Assembly (NCBI RefSeq): GCF_037325665.1
Contig: NC_090246.1
Span: forward strand, 91,648,772-91,712,771
Direction of reading: 5' to 3'
Source: Littorina saxatilis
Taxonomy: Eukaryota > Mollusca > Gastropoda > Littorinimorpha > Littorinidae
DNA: 64,000 nt
In this document: positions 24,929-35,500 of the stretch, one piece after another
Position numbering within the stretch: the first letter of the stretch is position 1
Layout: each line of letters begins with the position of its first letter
Notes under the pieces: generated by a model
What the model saw: the letters and a program-made list of their open reading frames with translations, nothing else
What the model was told of the DNA's origin: nothing
Databases searched by the model: none
Position numbers and translations under genes: made by a program

Positions 24929-25500
24929 TTTCTCCCCAAAGTGTTCGAGTGAACTTGCTGCAAGGACTTGAAATCAAGGCAGAAATTGAGGGAACAGTGA
25001 AAGAAGCAACAAAGCTGGGGAATAAGACTGGATTAGAACTAGAAGCATTTTTGGATATCGACGCAGGGCGTTGCATCATGGGCCGGAATGTTGGGGTTCA
25101 TTTGCTGAAACATAGGATCACAAGAAACCACCTGCTGAATCCGGACCTTCTGGAAGACCTTGACCGTCCATCAGAACTTGTGAATCGCATGGTGCTCGAT
25201 CTAATATCGTTCCACAAAAAGGAGAACCTATCGCTGACTTCTGCCAGATTCCTGCATCGGTTGTTTTTGGACACAACATTGTGCTTGCACCATTTTCTTC
25301 TTCTGGCAGAACATTCACAGTCGAATCTCCAGCAAACCTGCCTGCCATGTACACCTGTTTCAAGCAGTACTTGACTGACAACTTTGTTTGACTGACTTTG
25401 AAGAAGGGGTATATATGCATTTGACTGTCACTTCTCATCCGACTGTGCACTTTGCAAGAATTTAGTTTTCCCCAGAGAACTGTGAACAATGTTAGTAAAT
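24929..25500 (+). other. Open frames of unknown origin after the doubtful gene
   Basis: A 141-codon open frame runs 24949-25374 with protein-like composition (VKEATKLGNKTGLELEAF, then DLLEDLDRPSELVNRMVLDL). Past about 25200 a neighbouring frame reads more like protein, including NLPAMYTCFKQYLTDNFV before a stop near 25390. This pattern suggests an old coding region that no longer holds one frame. No family was recognised. Confidence 0.3.
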
Positions 25501-25745
25501 TTATCCCACATACGTGAGAGAGATAACCGTGAGATAAAAATCGTTCAAATCACACGTGTGTATATCATGTAAATGAGGTCAACCGGAAGGTCAAGCTATG
25601 TAAATTAGTAGTACATGGGATAAACCGGAAGGTCAAGCTAATCCTATCGAGGAAGGATATGCTTTGCTGTTGTTGTTCCTTTTGGTTTCTTTTATCCTGT
25701 GGCCATTGCTTTTCTTTTTATCTGGTATATTTTGAAGTGATGGGT

Positions 25746-25878
25746 TTTTGATTTCTTCCACAAATTGTCTCGAAGCGTGCGTCACCATCGCTTCGCTCGA
25801 ATACTCCGCCATGACTCGCGATCAACGCAACGGATTTTACCGGTTTTGCAGGTACTCGGTTTTGATTGTTCGAATATT
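25746..25878 (-). repeat. Inverted copy of the 22170-22300 segment
   Basis: This stretch is a close reverse complement of 22170-22300, covering the CCAAT-bearing upstream DNA, ATGGCGGAG and nearly all of exon 1 of the doubtful gene. Similarity stops just before the donor of the left copy. The arms are about 3.5 kb apart, so the pair could be the ends of a foldback element or an inverted partial gene duplication. Confidence 0.75.
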
Positions 25879-26063
25879 AAACTTAACAGTGTTAACAAAG
25901 GCGAACTACTTTGTCCTAGTTTGAGAGTGTGTGTCATGGCGGAGGAATGAATGTCAAATTGAGTAAAGTGGTTTGAAGTTCTAAAGCGGTTGATCCAAAG
26001 GCAATATCGCTGTCGGTGACTTTTAGTTAGATCTGGCACAGAAGTATATAATGTAGGATAAAC

Positions 26064-27023
26064 AGAATACTACATGGCTTGCTGTGTCGTACCAGATTTA
26101 CACTCGTTGCTTTTTCAAATAGTAAACAGCTCGCTTTCGCAGTTCACTATTTAAACAAGAAGGGCAAAGCCCATACGACTCACATCCTTGACCTTTACAT
26201 GACCTTGACCTTCAGGGTCAAGGTCAAATAACTAAACCTAGCAATGACATCATACACTAAGAACTGCTTTACACATTTTTCCTACCAAAATACATGTGAC
26301 CTTGACCCAAGGTCAAGGTCATCTAAGGTCATGCAACACAAAGCTGTTAATTCAAGACATAGGAAGTACAATGGTGCTTATTGGCTCTTTTTACCATGAG
26401 ATATGGTCACTTTTAGTGGTTCACTACCTTATTTTGGTCACATTTCATAAGGGTCAAAGTGACCTTGACCTTGATCATATGTGACCAAATGTGTCTCATG
26501 ATGAAAGCATAACATGTGCCCCACATAATTTTTAAGTTTGAAACAGTTATCTTCCATAGTTCAGGGTCAAGGTCACTTCAAAATATGTATACAATCCAAC
26601 TTTAAAGGACCCTTGCGACCTTGACCTTGAAGCAAGGTCAACCAAACTGGTGTCCAAAGATAGGGCTTACATTGCCCTGTATAGCATACATAGCTAAGGT
26701 TGCCATTCTCGATAACTTCAGAAGAAAATGTGAAAAATGGCCGTTTTTAAGACAACAATTACGGCCCCTGTGACCTTGAACTTGAAGTGAGGTCATGTTT
26801 TTTGAGATCTTGTAACCATACACCATCAGGCCACATCAGGTGTTGATAGACTTAATAGTGTCCAAGAAATATCCAACGTTAAAGTTTTCCGGACGGACGG
26901 GCGGACGCCGGGACGGACGGACGGACGACTCGGGTGAGTACATAGACTCACTTTTGCTTCGCATGTGAGTCAAAAAACAACTCGTGTAAATCTGGTACGA
27001 CACAGCAAGCCATGTAGTATTCT
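26064..27023. mobile_element. MITE with 40-bp ends, rich in TCAAGGTCA
   Basis: Ends agaatactacatggcttgct and agcaagccatgtagtattct extend to about 40 bp. The body has about a dozen tgaccttgacc/ggtcaaggtca motifs at 26200-26800, then a (GGAC)n stretch (26890-26930) and a hairpin around gtgagtc near 26937-26972. Confidence 0.82.
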
Positions 27024-27040
27024 CTAGATCTTACTTCAAT

Positions 27041-27270
27041 CAATCAATCAATATGAGGCTTATATCGCGCATATTCCGTGAGTACAGTTCTAAGCGCAGG
27101 GATTTATATATATATTTTTTTAATTTAATTTTTTTTTTTTTATGCAATTTATATCGCGCACATATTCAAGGCGCAGGGATAACAGTGACATTTTTATCTA
27201 TGCCTATACAATTTTGCCAGGAAAGACCCTTTTGTCAATCGTGGGATCTTTAACGTGCACACCCCAATGT
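27041..27270 (-). repeat. LINE 3'-end-like fragment
   Basis: (ATCA)n then gaggcttatatcgcgcatat, ctaagcgcaggga and gggatctttaacgtgcac. This resembles the CR1-group tail at 5650-5720 (atattgcgcctatccct, ctctaagcgcatt). Two partial copies of the atatcgcgc motif occur. Confidence 0.4.
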
Positions 27271-27295
27271 AGTGTACTTGATTGAACACATATTT

Positions 27296-27530
27296 GTGAA
27301 GATAACATTGTAATCAATCTACACACCAAAAATCATGGCTGTATTTTCAGTAGTTTCTGAAATATTTCAATCTGAAATGTGCTACCCCCCTCTGGGGGGG
27401 GGGGGGGGGGGTTGTCCACTCTTGGGGGATTATTTTCAACATTACACTGAATTTTACTGATGTCTGTAAAGATTACACTGTAATCTATCTACACACCAAA
27501 ATTTTTCGTTGTATCTTAAATAGTTTCTTA
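27296..27530 (+). repeat. Diverged direct duplication, about 168-bp spacing
   Basis: gaagataacattgtaatcaa...cacaccaaaaatc near 27298 resembles taaagattacactgtaatct...cacaccaaaattt near 27466. A poly-G run lies at 27395-27412. Confidence 0.55.
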
Positions 27531-29057
27531 ATTATTGGCCTTGAAGTGCGAAAAACTGTAATTTTCCTGTTTTTCCGCTTGACAAATTGAGGTTTTTGAC
27601 ATTTTTGAGGCTCTTATACTCCAAAAGCATTGAACTAAGCTGTCTGAAAAAAAATAGCCATGTTCTACACACATTTGTTTGGAATATGTGAAAGTTTCAG
27701 ACAGCTGCTATACATATTGTGTGAATTGTGATGACCCAAAGTTGCCCTCCCGTGCAATTTTGCGATGGTTTTAATTGTGTTTTTCGTGAAGTTTGCATGC
27801 TTGCTGACAGAAGCCATATGAGATTAGAGGGCTAGAACTATGTGTTTTTTCTATTCTTGGTTGCTGATAACAGATCCTGAAAAGTTGAAAGGGCTGAGGA
27901 TAACTATGTGGTACCCACATGCTGCTGAAGTTGCCCTATTTTACAGTTTTAAGCAGAGTCGCGACAGCGTATGTACTAAAATATCAAAATCTCAGGAACT
28001 AATAAAGGTATCCACTTACTTTTTTTTGTGTTTTGCTTGTACTTTATTTTTCTTTCAAGACATCACAAAACATTCACTCTCACTTCAAAACCAAGTTTTG
28101 ACTGCCGCTACCTAGGAATAGTTACTTTTCTCTGTCAGAAACAGCGTCATTGTTCCATATATCGTCGTGCCTAGACACGTTGGGCTGCGGACATTGATGA
28201 GGATGGTTTAAATGAACAGCGATTACATGGTCGACATGCCATTAAGATTTGAAAGTCTTCTGCGAATTTCTTGTCGGTCCAAGACTGATGGAACATTTTC
28301 ATGCGAAACGCTGACTTTTCAATTTCATTGTCTTTTCAAAAACTGAGCACTCTTCCACTTGCACTTGCTGCAGCCAGTAATCTTATGTTGTGTAGTGACT
28401 GTCACGCAAGTTCAAAATTAACATCCATTATAACAGACCCAAATAGAACATAGAATAAAACGAAGGGGGCCTTGCAGGGCCTTCTCATTTTCCCTACCAG
28501 TGTACCACCTATACCTTACCTCGAGCAGACCTGGGAACCATATAATTTCGTCTTAATTTGTACGCATGACTGTCTAGACTAGAAATAGTAGAATACGAGC
28601 AGTACGGTCAGTGGAATAAAATATGACCAGAACAATTCCTAGATTACTTTTCTTCACAGGCGCATGCCGAAACGGACCCAGTATTTTGACACATGATGAT
28701 GATCCCAGTTTTTGTCCGTAAACATTGCAAGTGAAAGAAGCTTTTGTTTTAAATGTATTGGTAAACTTTAGTAACAGACGAACGCGGGTGAGACATGTTT
28801 CCATTATGGATGTTCGAATGCTGTGTGGTGTACACTCTTGTTTTATAAATACACCAAGTTTGCTTGAGAATTCTCCCACATGTGCAAAATAGGGGTTCCC
28901 AGGTCTGGCGAACCAATGTGACCCATGTCAAAGCATGTTTTCAGCGATTAATGCGCAAAGAATCACAAACTCCTTGCCACATTGTTTCTGGCGCTACTCA
29001 GCCACACCAGTTCTGCTGAACACATCTATTGTATTGGAAAAGTCAAAAGAAAAAGAA
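27531..29057. other. Mostly unrecognised intergenic or intronic DNA
   Basis: Apart from the possible inverted repeat at 28526-28907, nothing was recognised. Frames are short and of simple composition. Confidence 0.45.
28526..28907. repeat. Possible MITE with CAGACCTGGGAACC ends
   Basis: Inverted repeat of 14 bp (cagacctgggaacc / ggttcccaggtctg) 382 bp apart. No clear target duplication. Confidence 0.35.
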
Positions 29058-29440
29058 TCTATATATATATATACGACTAGTGTCTGTCTGTCTGTGTGTG
29101 TGTGTGTGGTTGTGCGCGATGCACGGCCAAAGTTCTCGATGGATCTGCTTCAAATTTGGTGGGCATATTCAGGTAGACCCGGGACAGGACACAACCTGGT
29201 CGATATTTCAACATGTGCTCTCAGCGCGCAGCGCTGAACCGATTTTGGTTCCACCTCAGCTACCCGGGCCCCCATACCGACACACCAAAGCCGCTACACC
29301 ACATCACAACACCAAAGTTCTCGGTGGATCTTTTTCAAATTTGGACACCGTATTCAGCTACACCCCGGACACAATATCATCGATGAGATATTTCAACACG
29401 TGCTCTCAGCGCGCAGCGCTGAACCGATTTTGGTTTTTGT
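29058..29440 (+). mobile_element. Helitron-like fragment with a 187-bp internal duplication
   Basis: Begins tctatatatatatatacgac, resembling the Helitron beginning at 29686. The block gtgctctcagcgcgcagcgc with its 3' neighbour occurs at about 29214 and 29401. No clear 3' terminus. Confidence 0.45.
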
Positions 29441-29685
29441 GTTCATTTCACCATTATAAGTAACTCTTCCTTATCTTCTCCAGGTTTTCAGCGTTTACCT
29501 CCCTTCCTTCGTATGGTGCACTATAGTATGAGTGGGGCATCTTCGGATATTCCCGGCATTCTGTTACTATTTTTAGAAGGTCACCGCAGTGTCCAGAACG
29601 TAAATTGGACCCGTAAATTATCCTCACTGTAAAAGTGCAAAGGTCGAATCAATTTATAGCCACGCGAAAAATACACTGTCATCTA

Positions 29686-30105
29686 TCTCTCTATATATAC
29701 GGCTTCTCTGTGTTTGTGTGTGTGTGTGTCTCTCTATGTGGGCAACACCTGGGGATTGTTCAGTTCTGTTTGTGATGTGGTCTGGCGGCTTTTGTGTATT
29801 TGTATGTACTGGCCTTCCTTTGAGAAGCCATAACAGTTCAAAAGGGCTTAGAGATAACCTCTAAATTGCTCAATCCTGTTTGAGTGGAGTTCGCCTCCAA
29901 AGGTGATTAACACGGTTACATTCGTCGACAAGGATGGGACTCGGTATGGTCAGGAATGGCATTATGGCCACTGAATCATTTTCGTGCAGTTCCCATTCCA
30001 CGAATCTGGGAGGGACCTAAGCTTGGCGGGTCCATTGTTCGGACCCGGCGAAGCTGGCGTACGGCTCTAAGTACTTCTTCCCGGCGAAGCGGGTATTCAT
30101 TCTAG
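29686..30105 (+). mobile_element. Non-autonomous Helitron
   Basis: Begins TCTCTCTATATATACGGC after an A, and ends with the stem-loop cccggcgaagcggg, eight bases, then CTAG before a T. These are the Helitron hallmarks (5' TC, 3' hairpin and CTRR, insertion between A and T). There is no coding content in 420 bp. Confidence 0.75.
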
Positions 30106-30254
30106 TATATATATATATATATATGATGTGAGAAGTGGAGGTAGCTTTGCATCGAAAGGAATGACGCCTTGTCATTATATGTCAGGCATCTACGGCAATT
30201 AATGATAAGCCAGCTGCGGCGATTGTGCTGGGGCAGCCAATATCAAGTGTGGCC

Positions 30255-31927
30255 AAAAAGTGAATGTAAATAAAACTGAAGCCATGTGGATTGGGTCAAA
30301 CAAATACTGTAATGACCAATATTTTGGTCTTAAATGGAAACGGAAAGTAAAAATCGTTGGAATTGTTTTTTCAAACAATATACCTGCGTCATCAATTGAA
30401 GACAACTGGTCTAAGAAAATTCAACGTATGCAACAAATAATTTTTAATTGGTCCAAAAGAAACTTAAGTATACAAGGTAAAATTTGCATTGTTAAAACCT
30501 TTCTTATATCTCAGTTCGTTTATATCTTCCAGTCTCTAGCAGTTCCTTATCATGTTTTACATCAAATTAATTCCATTTTGTTCAGGTTTATTTGGAAGAA
30601 AAAATATTCAAATACACGGGCGTTTGAAAAAGTAAAACGAACAATTATGTGTAAATTAAAAGATGATGGTGGATTAAATATGATAAATGTTGTGGATATG
30701 CACAACTCATTTATGATGTCGTGGGCTATTGGTCTGCAGAACTCTACAGACAATTACTGGTCTGTCACTCCTAGATATGTTTTTTCAAGTTTGGGTAATG
30801 GTTTGTCCTGTTTTGACTCTAATGCATCCTCCAAGAAGCTGGTTGGCGTTGTTAACTGCAGATCGGTCTTTTGGAGACAAGTATTGTTAACCTGGCTAGA
30901 CAACAAACACATTTTGTATGAAAAGTATGATGCCACACCTGTTCCATTGATGAATCAATGTATATGGAACAACATGAATATACAATATAAACATAAATGC
31001 CTCTTTTTCAAAGATTTTATTAAATGTCATATTTATCATGTAAAGGATGTCATGAATGAAATCGGTGACATGATTTCATTTGAAGAATTATGTCAAAAGG
31101 TTGCTTATAAACCAGCCAGACAATTTGAGTATAATGCGTTATGTACAGCACTTAAAACAAAACTGATTAACGCATTGCCATACCGATATGTTCTGTTGCA
31201 GGGTTTGACTCGTATTGGTAATATTACACCAAGGGAAATAAGAACTGTTTTGGTTAATTTCGAGGTACAAACTCCGAGCGCCTGTTCTTTTTGGCAAAGA
31301 AAGCATAATATTGTTCTGGAATCAAGACACTGGCTGTTAGCTGTTAATTGTACAAAAGAAGAACGACTGCGTCTGCTTCATTGGAAAATTTTACACAGAA
31401 TTTACCCAACGAATATTTTACTAAACAAGATGGGTTTATGTCAAACTAATAATTGTGAAGTTTGTAATGAACTGGATACACTTGAGCACTTCTTTTTTCA
31501 TTGTCAAGAGGTGTGGAACGTTTGGAAACTATGTAAAGACTTTATTTTTAAGCAAATTTATTATAATATAACTTTGAATGAAACAGATATATTATTTGGT
31601 TTTTGGAATGAAAATTTAAAAAACGATCAAATTTACTTTATAAATTATTGTATTTTGATAACAAAAATGACCATAGGAAAATTTAAGTATGGGAAGAAGT
31701 TAGACTTACGTATTTTATTGGAATTAGAGTTAAACATTAGACAGAAATTTATGTTTTGTATAATATAAAGTTGATTATGTTATACAGAAAGAGACCAAGG
31801 AAGAAGGATGCTCCCCGCCTTAAAGAAAAAAAAAAAAAAAAAAAAAAAAAATTACAAAAATTGGGCACAAAATATGGGTTGAACCATCCTGCATGCAACT
31901 GAGGTCAAAAAAAAAAAAAAAAAAAAA
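30255..31927 (+). mobile_element. 5'-truncated L1/Tx1-type LINE with two A-tracts
   Basis: A 502-codon frame (30260-31768) is the C-terminal part of a LINE ORF2, ending with a CCHC-like motif (CEVCNELDTLEHFFFHC) typical of the L1/Tx1 group; the polymerase core is absent through 5' truncation. A-tracts lie at 31826-31851 and 31907-31927. A target duplication aagtgtggcc flanks the whole piece (30245-30254 and 31926-31935), so the 55 bp between the A-tracts (31852-31906) moved with the element. The frame is uninterrupted, suggesting a recent insertion. Confidence 0.85.
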
Positions 31928-31935
31928 GTGTGGCC

Positions 31936-32528
31936 TAAAATACAAATAGGTTCTCACAAAGATAGGTCATCCCGTTTCTGGCCACAACAAAAACTAACGA
32001 GTCACTGATAGAATGTGACCCACTGACTGCAAACCAAGCAGTGTGGAATCAGTCCCGAGGCTAGAAGCAGCATTTCAGTTCATTAACCACTAACATTCCA
32101 ACAAAGAAATGATTTTGTTCAGTTACTAAATAACAAAGCGCTGCTTTACATCAACTGTTTCGTAAGCTGACACCAGATCCGATCCAGCAATCATATCTCT
32201 CCTTAGGGTCAGTCCGCCATAATAGATCCATGCTGTTGTCAAGATACCCTTTTTTTTCTAAAATTGATCTTCATAACCTTTCTCTATATAAAACAAAAAA
32301 AACAAACACAGTTATTGGCATTTGATTAAAACGTAACTATCTTCATTTACAACTCGTTGGTTCTATAAAATAAAAATAAATTATTTTGGGGGTTGTCAAG
32401 AGTGCCGCTTTTTTGCGAATGTTTGATCCATAACTCATTAACTGTCGGTTATCCAGCCAAAGTCTTCAAACAAAGGTCTTTCAACTACGACTCAAAGTCT
32501 TTCATTATCTCTTAATTTTCTGTTTCAG
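31936..32528. other. Sequence before CDK1 exon 1, nothing recognised
   Basis: A good acceptor (tctgtttcag) ends this stretch at 32528, so at least its right end is probably intron upstream of a CDK1 exon that begins at 32529 with 16 untranslated bases. Confidence 0.5.
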
Positions 32529-32544
32529 AGTACAGTTTGCAATC

Positions 32545-35500
32545 ATGGATGATTATGTCAAGATCGAGAAGATTGGAGAAGGTATGCACTGCATCTGATA
32601 TTTCTCATTACTTTATTGTCCCATCGCTGGGAAATTCGGGTCGCTTCCTCCCAGTAGAAAGCTAGCAGCAACGGAGTCGCGCTACCCAGGTGTCTGCGTG
32701 TTTAGGTGTATTCAGCCACCTTATATTCTCTTGCATTGGGCTCTGATCATACTGTTTCTCTCAGTTCTTGTCTTCTCACTCTCTTCAATCTGCACCACAG
32801 GCCAATGCATAATCTTACTATAGTATACGCGTCTGAAACATTTCTTCTCTGTACACTTCATCATGAGGTGACTGAGCTGTACAAAGAGTAACACTGACAG
32901 TAACATAAGCTGACATCTACACTTTTTCTTTGTACTCCACTTTATGGCCTGCTTAATGTTCATTTGACAATATTTGCATACATCGTAACACTAACATGTG
33001 CATTTGTGCCATATTCAATCACATATTCTTACCTCAACTCACATAAATGGCATTAACTTCAGTTCATTGCTAAGATATTGAAGTAGTACTCGACCCTGGT
33101 AAGGGGGGAAGTAACTCCCTAAGAAAAACAATCCGTAGTCAAGGACGGGAGTCACCTCCCCTACCGGTAACCCGCACATGCGCGGTCCTGCTACCGGCCG
33201 CCATTCCACCCACTTCAACACTACTGCACAGACGTGTTGTTGTACTCCGGCATATTTTTTGCCTTGGCCTTTGTGGAAGGCCATTTGACCCTGGTCTTTG
33301 CGTTGCTATCTTTAGGTAAGATCGTTTCACTATCTCTTCGCTGCGTTCGTTCGAGTTTTTTCGTTCGTTTGAGTATTTTCGCTGTTGTAATTCATCTCCA
33401 CGTGCGCGTGTTCGATATTGCAAATGGCGGACAAAAACTCAAAAAGCAAGGGCAAACTTGTTTCCCTACTCTCTTCACCGGGAAAAGAGAAGGATAAAGA
33501 CAAGTCTAAATCAAAGACGCGTGCCTCTGTGTCTTCTTCACAGCCTACTTCTTTAATTCTGGTTACTGACCCGGTGACTAAGAAGACAGAACGGGTTTCG
33601 CTCGACTCTACGTCACCGTCACCGGTTTTCCCTACGCGGGAACGTTCTTCTTCTCCTCTCTCGCGCTCGCAGACGCCACGGTCTAGCGAGTCCGTGTCGC
33701 GGGAAGAAATTCTGGCTATGTTTGCAACTCTGAAACATGACCTAGTTGCCTTACATTCGGCGGAAAGGCCTGTCGCTCCCCTCCCGCCTGGCGTGGGGGG
33801 GGTGGCTTCTCTTTCTAGGCTGCGGCCGTCCGCGACGATCACGTCGGCTGATCTCGGGCCGGATTTTTCTGGTTTGGTTGCGGATTCCCCTGCCTTTTCA
33901 GGGGGGTTCGCGGCCTTAGCGCCGCCCGGTTCCAGCGCTTCGGCGTTGGGCGGCGTTTGTGGGAGTCCCCATCTTTTTGGGGGCTCACACTTGCCTGCGG
34001 GCCCGGGTTACGCTCTTGCGTCGCCGGGTTCGCAGACGGCTCCTCCCCGGCAGTACACCGTCCATCACGTGGCGGGTGCGCTAGGGAGCGGCGTAGCGCG
34101 CCAGCCTGCCCCCCTGGGATCAGTTTCGGCTGTCCCGGCCTCTGGGGGGCAGGCAGCAGCGTCTTGTTTGCCCAGCTCTGGCCTACAAGATTCTGTCGGC
34201 GGTCATCGACCTGTAGCTCTTGGTTCGGCTGCCGCCGTTCCTGGTTGGAGTTCGCAGGGGGTAGGCTCCTCTGGTTGCCCCTCGGGGCTTCCGGTCGGGC
34301 CTGCCCGCGGATTGTCGTCCTCGACTTCCGGTTGTGCTGTGGCAGGCACTTCCGGTGGAGGACAGCGGGCTAGTGGTTCCGGTGGCAGTGTCCCTGCTAT
34401 CCCGTCCCTGGTTACGCATCGACTTCCGGCCCCGACTTCCGGTTCCGCCGCGGCGGTTCCGGTTGTCGGCGGTGCTGTTGGTGGACAGTTTGCGGCGCTT
34501 CCGTCTATTGTTCAACCGACTCTAGCCACTTCCGCTTCCGTGGACGGGTGGGTTTCCGGTTTACCGGACCCTCCTTCTGATGGAGATCAGGAAGGTTTTG
34601 GAGAGGAACAGGAAGGGGATGAGGATTGCTCTGAATCTGTTACCCCCTTACGGATTCCCAATAAACTGGGCCCTACTCTGGAGTTGGCTGCGGAGATAAC
34701 CTCACGGTACTTCCCTGAGGGTGTCTCCGCCGATTCTACTGTGGTCGCACCCCCTCCTTCTGCTTTGGCAGATTTTGCGGGCGCGGGGGACACGTAGGCG
34801 AAGTTCCGGTTCATTGAATCTCCTTCCGTCCCTTTTGTGATGGCTCAGGTGTTGGCGGACGCTAACACACCCTACCCTCTCTTGGCTGCTCATGGAGAAG
34901 CCCCCCCGTCTGCTCAGCCTTGGTTAGCCTCGGCTCAGGCAGGCGGCGGCCTCCCAGCTAATTCGAGAAGATCGCGGCTGCCTAGCAGGCCACATTCCCT
35001 TCTCTCCTCGTTTTCGCTGCCCACAGCTCCACTTCCGGTGACTCCGGAACTGGCTCGCTTACGGCAGGACGGTTATAGCCGAGATAGGACTGCCGTGTGT
35101 ACGGAACAGAGTCTACTCGGGCTGGAGGAGAGCGGGCGTTCTTCCCTCGAACTGACCTCCTTAGCGGAAACGCTCATCCGGTCTCTCACGAGAGCCATCG
35201 CTTCGTCCATCGAACCTTTTAGGTTCCGTGACGATGCCATTGAGGCTGATGCTGCCATGCTCTTGGCGGCCCTCGCGAAGGTCACTGACAGTCAGATGAC
35301 TCTTGCTGCTCGGCTCTACTCTCAGGTTGTGTTTTGGAGGCGCGAGGCTTTTCTTAACGGCTCACGCCTGACGGATAAGGCCACCATAAACTCTTTGAGA
35401 GTCTCTCCCTTCTCAGAGGGTGCGTTGCTGGGATCACGCTCTTTGGATGCCCTCTGGCAGCAAACGGAGGAGGCTCGTGACCATCATGTGGTACAACTGA

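Noticed and set aside
22223-25880. A new defence or mobile gene system
   Set aside because: Only one short unknown peptide pair and an inverted exon copy are visible; there is no second gene or catalytic motif to support a system.
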